Source: Clostridia bacterium (GTDB lineage Bacteria; Bacillota; Clostridia; Christensenellales; Aristaeellaceae). From it: 6,715 nt of DNA. The notes below the pieces were generated by a model that had not been told where the DNA came from, did not search any database, and saw nothing but the letters and a program-made list of their open reading frames with translations. The stretch lies in assembly GCA_024404395.1 (NCBI GenBank), contig JAKSPZ010000052.1:1-6715 (forward strand), read 5' to 3'. Positions 1 through 6,326 of the stretch are shown in pieces. Position 1 is the stretch's first letter. Each line of letters opens with the position of its first letter. A program made the position numbers and the translations under genes.

Positions 1-1
1 C

Positions 2-901
2 AATCCCCACATCGTTCCCCTCTCCTCACCGCTGGATACCGGCGATATCGTGGAGGTCATGACTTCCACCGCCTCTCACGGACCTTCCCGCGACTGGCTG
101 AACATCGTTCAGACCAGCGAAGCCAAGGCCAAGATCCGTGCATGGCTGAAGCGCGAGGAGCGCGATCAGAATATCGTCCACGGCAAGGACATGCTGGAGC
201 ACGAAGCCAAGCGCCTCGGCTACGTCCTGTCCACCCTGCTCAAGGGCGATTATGTGGACTCCGTCATCAAGCGCTGGTCCGTTCAGAATCTGGACGACGT
301 CTACGCCATGATCGGATTCGGCGGACTGTCCGCCCAGCAGGTGGTCAACCGCCTTGCTGAAGAATACAAAAAGATCAGCAAACCCGAGACCAACGAGCTG
401 GAAGAAAAGCTGACCGAGGACAAGCCGCACAAGCCCGTCCCCACCTCTTCTTCCAACGGCGTCATCGTCAAGGGTGAATCGGGCATGCTGGTGCGCTTCG
501 CCAAGTGCTGCACCCCGCTGCCCGGCGACAAGATCATCGGCTATGTCACCCGCGGTCGCGGCGTCTCCGTCCACCGCGCCGACTGTCCCAGCATGAAGGA
601 TCCCACCATCGAGTCTTCCCGCCTCATTGAAGTGGAATGGGAAAACGCCGAGGGCAATACCTCTTACGAGGCCGAGATCCGCATCATCACCTACAACCGA
701 ACGGGTCTTCTGGCGGAACTGTCGGTGCTGTTCGCCTCCCGCGACATTCCCGTCAATTCCATCTCCGCCCACAAGGCGAAGGATGAGACCTTCATTTTCC
801 ACGTCGCCATCATCATCAAATCCACCCAGCAGCTGAACCGCGTTCTGACCGATATTCGAAACATCCCCGATGTCATCGAAGTCGACCGCGTGTCCGGCTG
901 A
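2..901 (+). CDS. relA: (p)ppGpp synthetase/hydrolase (RelA/SpoT family), C-terminal part, 5' end outside window
   Basis: This is the regulatory half of a long RelA/SpoT (Rel) stringent-response enzyme, which makes and degrades (p)ppGpp at the ribosome. The reading frame is open from base 2, so the catalytic hydrolase and synthetase domains lie upstream of the window. The visible 299 residues start in the end of the TGS domain (IVPL then TGDIVEVMTS, about residues 4-23). A helical domain follows (about 24-125, with DWLNIVQTSEAKAKIRAWLK near its start). A short Ser/Lys-rich linker leads to the conserved-cysteine domain, with KCCTPLPGD at 168-176, RGRGVSVHRADC to residue 195, C169/C170 and H191/C195. 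An ACT domain (about 222-297) ends the protein. The ATG at base 50 is internal to TGS and not a real start. In single-Rel Firmicutes this protein is bifunctional, but whether both activities survive here cannot be seen. It is the first visible gene of a tight seven-gene run. Confidence 0.95.
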   Translation, partial: NPHIVPLSSPLDTGDIVEVMTSTASHGPSRDWLNIVQTSEAKAKIRAWLKREERDQNIVHGKDMLEHEAKRLGYVLSTLLKGDYVDSVIKRWSVQNLDDVYAMIGFGGLSAQQVVNRLAEEYKKISKPETNELEEKLTEDKPHKPVPTSSSNGVIVKGESGMLVRFAKCCTPLPGDKIIGYVTRGRGVSVHRADCPSMKDPTIESSRLIEVEWENAEGNTSYEAEIRIITYNRTGLLAELSVLFASRDIPVNSISAHKAKDETFIFHVAIIIKSTQQLNRVLTDIRNIPDVIEVDRVSG

Positions 902-915
902 CAGGAGAAAAGCCT

Positions 916-1365
916 ATGAGATGTGTTGTTCAGCGGGTCGCCCATGCCCGCGTTACCGTATCCGGCGAAGAGACCGGCGCCGTTCAGAGCGGCTACATGG
1001 TCCTGGTCGGCGTTGAAGACGGCGACACCGTCGAAGACGCCCGCTACTGCGCGGACAAGATCGTCGGACTGCGCATTTTCGAAGACGAAAACGACAAGAT
1101 GAACCTGTCCATCAAGGACGTGGGCGGCAAGGTCCTGCTGGTCAGCCAGTTCACCCTGCTGGGCGATGCCCGTCACGGTCGCCGTCCCAGCTTCATCAAA
1201 GCCGCCCGTCCCGACACCGCGGAACCGCTGTGCGACGAGATGAAAGCCATGATCGAGGCCGCCGGTGTTCCCGTAGAGACCGGTCGCTTCCGCACCCATA
1301 TGCACGTCGAGCTCCTGAACGACGGTCCTGTCACCATCCTGCTGGACAGCCATCGTCAATTCTGA
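916..1365 (+). CDS. dtd: D-aminoacyl-tRNA deacylase (DTD)
   Basis: DTD hydrolyses the ester bond of D-aminoacyl-tRNAs (and mischarged glycyl-tRNAs) in the cytosol, keeping D-amino acids out of translation. The 149-residue length is normal for the family. The N-terminus MRCVVQRVAHARVTV is characteristic. The two signature motifs are intact: SQFTL at residues 77-81 and NDGPVT at 135-140, which carries the Gly-cisPro substrate-chirality motif. The stretch before the second motif reads GRFRTHMHVEL, whereas many family members have a GA-type pair after GRF; this is a mild variant. The start is fixed by AGGAG at 903-907, 8 nt before the ATG. The gene lies 14 nt after relA. The relA-dtd pairing is, from general knowledge, common in Firmicutes and suggests co-expression of translation quality control with the stringent response. 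Confidence 0.96.
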   Translation: MRCVVQRVAHARVTVSGEETGAVQSGYMVLVGVEDGDTVEDARYCADKIVGLRIFEDENDKMNLSIKDVGGKVLLVSQFTLLGDARHGRRPSFIKAARPDTAEPLCDEMKAMIEAAGVPVETGRFRTHMHVELLNDGPVTILLDSHRQF

Positions 1366-1370
1366 TCATC

Positions 1371-2003
1371 ATGATGCTGAAACAAGAAAACATCACAAAA
1401 GTGCGCTGCGGCGCCTATGAAGAAAACGCGTATCTCGTATGTCCCGACGGACGGAGCGACGCGTTTATTGTCGATCCCGGCGACGATCTCAATGCCCTTC
1501 TGGCAGCCCTTGAGCAGTCGGGACGCACCCTTTCCGCCATCCTGCTGACCCACGGTCATTTCGATCACATGCTGGCCGCCGCCCCGCTGGCGGAGCGAAC
1601 GGGCGCAGAGATCTTTCTGGCGGATGAGGATCGTGACATGATCCTCGATCGCAAGAAGTGCGCCTACCACGCCGAGTTCTGCGTGCTGCCCATGCCCGAG
1701 CCCTTCGATACCCTGCCCTACGGCGATACGCTGGATCTCTGCGGCGTAAAGCTTCGCATCATCCGCACGCCCGGACACTCCAAGGGTTCCGTTTGCATCT
1801 ACGATCCCATCGGCGGCATCCTCTTCGCCGGCGATACCCTCTTCATGTGCGGCTACGGACGCACCGACCTCCACGGCGGCTCCACCAACGAGCTGGTGCG
1901 CTCCCTCAGGATGCTGTTCACCCTCCCCGGAGAGACCAAAGTCTGCTGCGGTCACGGATCCGACACCACCATCGGCGATGAAATGCGGAGGTACAACCTG
2001 TGA
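1371..2003 (+). CDS. Metallo-beta-lactamase-fold hydrolase, glyoxalase II / YcbL-like
   Basis: A 210-residue cytosolic MBL-fold hydrolase. The dinuclear metal site is visible: THGHFDH at 60-66 (H61, H63, D65, H66), H136 in TPGHS, D155 in AGDTLF, and H195 in CGHG near the C-terminus. This spacing matches short YcbL/glyoxalase-II-like proteins, which hydrolyse thioesters such as S-lactoylglutathione or related substrates; the true substrate here is unknown. The frame is open far upstream, inside dtd. The start is placed at ATG 1371, with a second ATG at 1374, because this follows the dtd stop by 5 nt and the N-terminus then matches the family (NAYLV..., DPGDD). No clear Shine-Dalgarno precedes it, so coupling to dtd translation is likely. 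The protein has nine cysteines, including C192-C193 directly before the last metal-binding GHG, where relatives usually have a Pro. Its 3' end overlaps hemZ by 4 nt. Confidence 0.92.
   Translation: MMLKQENITKVRCGAYEENAYLVCPDGRSDAFIVDPGDDLNALLAALEQSGRTLSAILLTHGHFDHMLAAAPLAERTGAEIFLADEDRDMILDRKKCAYHAEFCVLPMPEPFDTLPYGDTLDLCGVKLRIIRTPGHSKGSVCIYDPIGGILFAGDTLFMCGYGRTDLHGGSTNELVRSLRMLFTLPGETKVCCGHGSDTTIGDEMRRYNL
1987..1991 (+). promoter_or_regulatory. Ribosome binding site for hemZ (supports a GTG start)
   Basis: GGAGG lies inside the last codons of the MBL-fold gene, 8 nt before the GTG at 2000. It supports this non-ATG start, which overlaps the upstream TGA as GTGA. This arrangement usually gives translational coupling by reinitiation. 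Confidence 0.75.
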
Positions 2004-3514
2004 ACGTCCGCATCGAAACAAAAGCGCCCGAGTTCCTCAATGACTTCGGCGATGTGGTCCGCCTCTTCTACGGAGACGCCCCCGTCCGCGAAAGCGGTGA
2101 AGCCGATCTGGTACTCGTTCATACCGTAGAAAACACCGACAACGTCCAGACCGACATCTGGTCCGACGGCGAACACACCGCATCTGCGGAGACCGTCATC
2201 GGCAACGTCCATCCGCTGGAGGTAAAACGCCTCCGCAAGCGCGGCGGCAAGCGGGCACTGTACCTGCTGCTGAAGGAACGGACGGGTCTGGTCCTGCCCT
2301 GGGGCGGTCTCACGGGTATCCGTCCCACCCGACTGTACTATGAAGGACTGGAAGAAGGTCTCTCCGAGGCCGAATCCATGTCCCGCCTCACCGATCTCTT
2401 TGATGTGGCGCCCGACCGCGCCGATCTGCTTCGGGAGATCGCCGACATGCAGCGCGGCATCCTCCATCCCGAGAAGGACGAGTTCGATCTCTACATCGGC
2501 ATCCCCTTCTGCACCACCCGCTGCTCCTACTGCTCCTTCGCTTCCGGCGAGATCGGCAACGGCAAGCTGGTCACCCCTTATGTGACCGCCCTCATACGGG
2601 AGATCGAACTGACGGGCAAGATGATGTCCGAACGCGGGCTTCGCGTTCGCGCCGCATACATCGGCGGCGGCACCCCCACCGCCATCCCCTGTGACGATCT
2701 TCGTTCGATCATCGACGCCGCGCAGACCGCCTTCCCCAATGCCAAGGAGTGGACGGTGGAAGCGGGTCGCCCCGATACCATCACCGAAGAAAAGCTGAAG
2801 ATGCTGCTGTCGCGGAACATCACCCGCATCAGTGTCAATCCTCAGACCTTCTGCGATGTGACACTGAAGCACATCGGCCGCGCGCACAACGGCGAGGACA
2901 CCGTCCGCGCCTATGAACTGGCCCGCAGCCTCGGCTTTGACGACATCAACATGGATCTCATCGCCGCGCTGCCCGGCGAGGACACCGAGATCTTCAACCG
3001 CACACTGGACAAGGTCATTGAACTTTCCCCCGACTCCGTCACCGTGCACACCCTGGCCATCAAGCGCTCCAGCCGCCTGCACGAGCAGATGCACGTGCTG
3101 AAGACCGTCCCCGAGCAGGTCACCCGCGTGGGTGCGGACGAGATGATCAACACCGCCCGCCGCCGCCTGACCGAAGCGGGTTGGCATCCCTATTACCTCT
3201 ACCGTCAGAAGTACATGGCGGGCAACCTTGAGAACGTGGGCTACGCCAAGCCCGGCAAGGCCTGCCTCTATAACATCGGCAACATGGAGGAGACCGCCAG
3301 CGTGCTCGCACTGGGTGCGGGTGCCATCACCAAGTGGCTCTTCGATCGCGAGAAGCATGCCGCCGCCAAGGGTGTGGATGTGGATGCCCTCCGCTTCGCC
3401 AACCTGCAGCTGCGCATTGAGCGCGCTCCCAACGTCCGCAACATCGAACAGTACATCGACCGTATCGACGAGATGGTCGCCCGCAAGCGCGCGGTCATCT
3501 TCCCGGAGGACTGA
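2000..3514 (+). CDS. hemZ: HemZ-type coproporphyrinogen III dehydrogenase-like radical SAM protein
   Basis: A 504-residue radical SAM protein of the HemZ branch of the HemN/HemW superfamily, annotated as oxygen-independent coproporphyrinogen III oxidase. An N-terminal HemZ-specific region (about 1-160) contains GGLTGIRPTRLYYEG, typical of this branch. The SAM [4Fe-4S] cluster motif CTTRCSYC follows (C171, C175, C178). GGGTPT starts at 222, then come VEAGRPDT, the SVNPQT motif, DLIAALPGED, and the HemZ-like stretch YYLYRQKYMAGNLENVGY. The start is GTG 2000, backed by GGAGG at 1987-1991 and the N-terminal alignment. In the family the enzyme would decarboxylate two propionates using SAM radicals. 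HemZ activity is less well established than HemN, and a haem-insertion role like HemW is possible. No other haem-synthesis gene is in the window. It follows the dtd/MBL pair, an order recalled as common in Clostridia. Confidence 0.93.
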   Translation: MNVRIETKAPEFLNDFGDVVRLFYGDAPVRESGEADLVLVHTVENTDNVQTDIWSDGEHTASAETVIGNVHPLEVKRLRKRGGKRALYLLLKERTGLVLPWGGLTGIRPTRLYYEGLEEGLSEAESMSRLTDLFDVAPDRADLLREIADMQRGILHPEKDEFDLYIGIPFCTTRCSYCSFASGEIGNGKLVTPYVTALIREIELTGKMMSERGLRVRAAYIGGGTPTAIPCDDLRSIIDAAQTAFPNAKEWTVEAGRPDTITEEKLKMLLSRNITRISVNPQTFCDVTLKHIGRAHNGEDTVRAYELARSLGFDDINMDLIAALPGEDTEIFNRTLDKVIELSPDSVTVHTLAIKRSSRLHEQMHVLKTVPEQVTRVGADEMINTARRRLTEAGWHPYYLYRQKYMAGNLENVGYAKPGKACLYNIGNMEETASVLALGAGAITKWLFDREKHAAAKGVDVDALRFANLQLRIERAPNVRNIEQYIDRIDEMVARKRAVIFPED

Positions 3515-3516
3515 CC

Positions 3517-4146
3517 ATGAAACGACTGTTTGCCGTCCTGTGCGTCCTCTGCCTGCTGTTCACCCTCACAGGCTGTCAGCAGAAGGATCCCTACAAGGAC
3601 GTTCCCAACCCCATCGCCACCATCACCATGCAGAACGGCTCGGTGATGCGCTTCGAGCTGTATCTGGCCGTGGCGCCCAACACCGTCGCCAACTTCACCA
3701 AGCTGGCCAACGACGGCTACTACGACGGGCTTGAGTTCTCCCGCGTGGTGCCCGGCGTGCTGATCCAATCCGGCGACCGCAACAACAACGGTACCGGCAA
3801 CGCGGGCTACACCATCCACGGCGCAACCGCCGCCAACAACTTCGAGAACGACACCACCCACACTCGCGGCACCATCTCCACGGCCCGCCGCAGCGAATAC
3901 AACTCCGCCTCCAGTCAGTTCTTCATCCTGCAGGGCAATTATCCCGAGTATGACGGACAGTATGCCGCCTTCGGCACCGCCATGGACGCGGAGACCCTGA
4001 CTACCATCGATACCATTGCCTCTCAGCCCGTGGACGGCAAATACCTGCCGCTGACCCGTCAGGTGATCGCCACCATCCGCGTGAACACCCACGGCTACGA
4101 GCTGAAAGCCGAAGAAATTCCGATTCCCGAAAAGAAGGAGAAATAA
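3517..4146 (+). CDS. Lipoprotein peptidyl-prolyl cis-trans isomerase (cyclophilin type)
   Basis: A 209-residue cyclophilin with a lipoprotein signal peptide: KR at 2-3, a hydrophobic core at 4-16, and lipobox LTGC with the lipidated Cys at 20. It is therefore predicted to be anchored on the outer face of the cytoplasmic membrane and to help fold exported proteins. The cyclophilin domain spans about 33-190, with APNTVANF at 53-60, FSRVVPGVLIQSGD at 74-87 and SSQFFIL at 132-138. Compared with human CypA, the catalytic Arg (R76) and Gln (Q84) are kept. The pocket Phe and Met (CypA F60, M61) are V81 and L82, and the usual His before the Arg is S75, so activity may be reduced. The C-terminus is charged and rich in Glu/Lys. 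Start: GGAGG at 3505-3509, 7 nt before the ATG; 2 nt after hemZ. It is a paralogue of the next gene. Confidence 0.92.
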   Translation: MKRLFAVLCVLCLLFTLTGCQQKDPYKDVPNPIATITMQNGSVMRFELYLAVAPNTVANFTKLANDGYYDGLEFSRVVPGVLIQSGDRNNNGTGNAGYTIHGATAANNFENDTTHTRGTISTARRSEYNSASSQFFILQGNYPEYDGQYAAFGTAMDAETLTTIDTIASQPVDGKYLPLTRQVIATIRVNTHGYELKAEEIPIPEKKEK

Positions 4147-4148
4147 CC

Positions 4149-4676
4149 ATGAAGAATCCCATCATCACCATCGAAATGGAAGACGGCGGCATCATGACCG
4201 CGGAACTGTATCCCGAGATCGCGCCCAACACCGTTGCCAACTTCGTCACCCTCGCCGCAAGCGGCTTCTATGACGGCATCATCTTCCATCGCGTCATCCC
4301 CGGCTTCATGATCCAGGGCGGCGACCCCCAGGGCACCGGCATGGGCGGCCCCGGCTACACCATCAAGGGTGAATTCGCCCGCAACGGCTTCAAGGAGAAC
4401 AACCTGAAGCACACCCGCGGCGTTCTGTCCATGGCGCGCACCATGATGCCCAACAGCGCCGGCTCCCAGTTCTTCATCATGCATGACAATGCCCCCTATC
4501 TGAACGGCGAATACGCAGGCTTCGGCAAGATGCTCTCCGGCGAAGAGGTGCTGGACCGCATCGCACTGACCCCCACCGATCACCGCGACAAGCCCGTCAC
4601 CGACTGCCGCATCAAGAAGATGACCGTCGAGACCTTCGGCGAGACCTACACCGTGGAGAAGTACGGCACCCGCTGA
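4149..4676 (+). CDS. Cytosolic peptidyl-prolyl cis-trans isomerase (cyclophilin type)
   Basis: A 175-residue cyclophilin with no signal peptide or membrane segment, so predicted cytosolic. It catalyses cis-trans isomerisation of prolyl peptide bonds during folding. Core motifs are intact: APNTVANF at 25-32, FHRVIPGFMIQGGD at 46-59 (R48, F53, M54 and Q56 match the CypA catalytic pocket), HTRGVLSMAR at 88-97, and GSQFFIM at 105-111. The position equal to CypA H126 is Tyr (GEYAGFG), as also in the upstream paralogue. A short tail after the domain (about 155-175) ends in basic residues. Start: AAGGAG at 4135-4140, 8 nt before the ATG, inside the end of the upstream gene; the two genes are separated by 2 nt. 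The side-by-side lipoprotein and cytosolic copies look like a tandem duplication followed by a change of location. Confidence 0.95.
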   Translation: MKNPIITIEMEDGGIMTAELYPEIAPNTVANFVTLAASGFYDGIIFHRVIPGFMIQGGDPQGTGMGGPGYTIKGEFARNGFKENNLKHTRGVLSMARTMMPNSAGSQFFIMHDNAPYLNGEYAGFGKMLSGEEVLDRIALTPTDHRDKPVTDCRIKKMTVETFGETYTVEKYGTR

Positions 4677-4678
4677 AC

Positions 4679-5239
4679 ATGAATGACATTCGCGAAAAGC
4701 TGATCGAAGTGGGCACACGGGAGCTTGCCGAGCACGGACCCGAGCATTTCTCGCTCCGCCGCGTTGCTGCGGCCAGCGGTGTTTCCTGCGCCGCGCCCTA
4801 CAAACACTTCAAGGACAAGGACGACTTTTTCCTCGCCATCGCGGACACACTGGACAACCGCTGGCTGCGGTATCAGACCGACTGCCTGAACGGCGTGCCG
4901 ACGGATCGATCCGCCCTCTGCCTGCGGGTGATCTGCAAGTCCTACCTGCGCTTCCTCAGGGATAATCCCGAATACTGCGCCCTCATGCTGCGCTGGGGCG
5001 AGCATAATCAGAAGTGGCACATGAGCCACCTGTTTGACAACTCCTCCAACGCCAAGCGGCACATCAGCATCTACGCGGAACAGCACGATATGCCCGCAGA
5101 TACGGTCTACGCCCGCATCTATGCCCTGCGTGCACTGATTTACGGCACCGCAGTCCTCCATCTCTCCGGTGACATGACCATGACGGACACCGTTCTCGCT
5201 CATCTCGATCAGGCCATCGACAAGGAGATCCCGGACTGA
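4679..5239 (+). CDS. TetR/AcrR-family transcriptional regulator
   Basis: A 186-residue one-component regulator. The N-terminal DNA-binding domain (about 3-50) shows the TetR pattern: IREKLIEVGTRELAEHG, then FSLRRVAAASGVS as the helix-turn-helix (24-36), then APYKHFKDKDDFF (39-51). The C-terminal part (about 60-180) is helical, with FLRDNPEYCALML, like the ligand-binding/dimerisation domains of TetR proteins; the ligand cannot be named. The ATG lies 2 nt after the cyclophilin stop. No good Shine-Dalgarno is near it (the closest GGAG is over 20 nt away), so it is probably translated by coupling to the cyclophilin gene. TetR proteins usually control adjacent genes. Here the neighbours are housekeeping genes on one side and a WYL regulator on the other, so targets are unclear. 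It is the last gene of the run, and no hairpin terminator is visible after it. Confidence 0.93.
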   Translation: MNDIREKLIEVGTRELAEHGPEHFSLRRVAAASGVSCAAPYKHFKDKDDFFLAIADTLDNRWLRYQTDCLNGVPTDRSALCLRVICKSYLRFLRDNPEYCALMLRWGEHNQKWHMSHLFDNSSNAKRHISIYAEQHDMPADTVYARIYALRALIYGTAVLHLSGDMTMTDTVLAHLDQAIDKEIPD

Positions 5240-5252
5240 GCTCCGTTCCCCC

Positions 5253-5282
5253 TTTACCCAATATCGCCTTTTGTGGTATACT
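5253..5282 (+). promoter_or_regulatory. Sigma-70/SigA-type promoter with extended -10 for the WYL regulator gene
   Basis: A -35-like TTTACC at 5253-5258 is followed after 18 nt by TATACT at 5277-5282 (5 of 6 to TATAAT). TGG directly before the -10 makes an extended -10 (TGn). The transcription start would fall near 5287-5290, leaving a leader of only about 15 nt before ATG 5304. This is the only clear promoter seen on the + strand. It lies in the 64-nt gap after the TetR gene, an AT-richer patch than the surrounding coding DNA. Confidence 0.7.
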
Positions 5283-5289
5283 GTCCACA
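5272..5289. promoter_or_regulatory. Candidate operator: inverted repeat TGTGG-N8-CCACA over the -10 box
   Basis: The arms TGTGG (5272-5276) and CCACA (5285-5289) are exact reverse complements and flank the -10 hexamer and the predicted start point. A dimeric regulator bound here would block RNA polymerase. Candidates are the WYL protein encoded just downstream (autoregulation) or the TetR protein encoded just upstream. The arms are short, so chance is possible. Confidence 0.4.
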
Positions 5290-5294
5290 GGAGG
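5289..5294 (+). promoter_or_regulatory. Ribosome binding site for the WYL regulator (fixes the start at ATG 5304)
   Basis: AGGAGG, a full consensus match, lies 9 nt before ATG 5304. It fixes the start there rather than at the in-frame TTG at 5271, which lies inside the promoter. The motif sits at or within a few bases of the predicted transcription start. Confidence 0.8.
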
Positions 5295-5303
5295 CGATTT
5301 TTC

Positions 5304-6293
5304 ATGGCAATGGGCAGCAACCGCAAGCTGAAACTGCTGTATCTGGCAAAGATCTTCTTTGAAAAGACCGACGAAGAACATGCGCTCACCCTGGCTGAGA
5401 TCACGGAACTGCTGCACGGCTATGACATCGAAGCCGACCGCAAGACCCTGTATCAGGACATTGAAGAGCTGCGCAACTTCGGTTACGACATCATCATGGA
5501 CCAGCAGGGCAAACACGTGGTCTACCGCCTCGTCAGCCGCGATTTTGAGATCGCGGAACTGAAACTGCTGGTGGACTCCGTCCAGTCCTCCCGTTTCATC
5601 ACGGAAAAGAAATCCCGCGAGCTCATCAAGAAGCTGGAGGGACTGGTCAGCGAGAATGAAGCCCAGCAGCTCCAGCGTCAGGTCATCATCGCCGACCGCA
5701 ACAAGGCGATGAACGAGAGCATCCTCATCAACGTTGACAGGATCCACGACGCCATCGGCACCGACTGCAAGATCAGCTTCCATTACTTCCAGTGGGACGT
5801 GGATAAGAAGCAGAAGAAACGCCGCGACGGCAAGCTGTACGTGGTCAGCCCCTGGCATCTGGTGTGGGATGATGAAAACTATTATCTCATCGCCTATGAT
5901 TCGGAGACCAACAAGATCAAGCACTACCGCGTGGACAAGATGCTGAACCTCTCCCTCGTCGATGAGCGGCGCGAAGGTTCGGAAGAAGTCCGTCGGCTCA
6001 ATATCGCCGCCTACTCCCGCAGTGTTTTCGGCATGTTCGGCGGCGCCACCGAGAAGGTGACCCTGCTCTGCAACAACGACATGGCGGGCGTCATCATCGA
6101 CCGTTTCGGTCAGAACGTATTCATGTACAAGGAAGACGAGGATCACTTCGTCGCAGGTGTGGAAGTTGTGCCCAGCGACCAGTTTATCGGCTGGGTGGTG
6201 GGTCTCGGCAGAGGCATCAAGGTCACAGCCCCAGAGCGGGTCGTAAACATGATGAACGACGCCATCGACCGACTGATCGCGCAATACAGATAA
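5304..6293 (+). CDS. HTH + WYL-domain transcriptional regulator
   Basis: A 329-residue cytosolic regulator. The N-terminal winged helix-turn-helix of the HTH_11/DeoR type (about 5-70) includes RKLKLLYLAKIFFEKTDEEH, then LTLAEITELL and DRKTLYQDIEELRNFGYDI (45-63), the recognition and wing region typical of WYL proteins. A helical linker (about 75-150) leads to the WYL domain (about 150-225): SFHYF, a very basic loop KKQKKRR at 168-174, VVSPWHLVWDDENYYLIAYD, and KHYRVDKM. The WYL triplet itself is Y193-Y194-L195, a common variant. A C-terminal extension (about 235-329) resembles the WCX region. WYL domains sense ligands, in some cases nucleic acids or nucleotides, and occur in DNA-damage, defence and metabolic regulators. 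No defence gene is visible here, so the role is unknown. It has its own promoter and is followed directly by a terminator. ATG 5310 is a possible alternative start. Confidence 0.93.
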   Translation: MAMGSNRKLKLLYLAKIFFEKTDEEHALTLAEITELLHGYDIEADRKTLYQDIEELRNFGYDIIMDQQGKHVVYRLVSRDFEIAELKLLVDSVQSSRFITEKKSRELIKKLEGLVSENEAQQLQRQVIIADRNKAMNESILINVDRIHDAIGTDCKISFHYFQWDVDKKQKKRRDGKLYVVSPWHLVWDDENYYLIAYDSETNKIKHYRVDKMLNLSLVDERREGSEEVRRLNIAAYSRSVFGMFGGATEKVTLLCNNDMAGVIIDRFGQNVFMYKEDEDHFVAGVEVVPSDQFIGWVVGLGRGIKVTAPERVVNMMNDAIDRLIAQYR

Positions 6294-6326
6294 AAAAAGA
6301 ACCGTTCTCACGAACGGTTCTTTTTT
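6293..6326. terminator. Bidirectional intrinsic terminator between convergent genes
   Basis: A perfect 9-bp stem, GAACCGTTC (6299-6307) with GAACGGTTC (6312-6320), closes a TCAC loop. An A-tract at 6293-6298 precedes it and a T-tract at 6321-6326 follows it. The symmetry gives a hairpin followed by a U-run on both strands. It overlaps the stop codon of the WYL gene on one side and that of the minus-strand gene on the other. Confidence 0.93.

Noticed and set aside
50..901. An independent gene starting at ATG 50
   Set aside because: The frame is open from base 2, and the residues before the Met match the TGS domain of RelA/SpoT, so this is a truncated longer gene.
1230..1370. Upstream extension of the MBL-fold hydrolase inside dtd
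   Set aside because: The extra Arg/His-rich residues are a frame shadow of dtd. The family N-terminus begins just after ATG 1371.
1363..1376. Short palindromes (TGATCA, ATCATGAT) at the dtd/MBL junction
   Set aside because: They are only 6-8 bp, overlap stop and start codons, and have no spacing or repeat elsewhere that would suggest a binding site.
1952..3358. A 468-codon open frame on the minus strand opposite hemZ
   Set aside because: It is the antisense of a well-supported radical SAM gene. The protein is Gly/Ala/Val/Asp-rich low-complexity with no domain motif, as expected opposite GC-biased coding DNA.
5240..5262. Possible terminator after the TetR gene
   Set aside because: The stretch is pyrimidine-rich but forms no stem and has no T-run, so read-through toward the WYL gene cannot be excluded.
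5271..5303. Upstream TTG start for the WYL regulator
   Set aside because: This start lies within the -10 box region and before AGGAGG 5289-5294. The extra residues do not belong to the HTH fold, so ATG 5304 is preferred.
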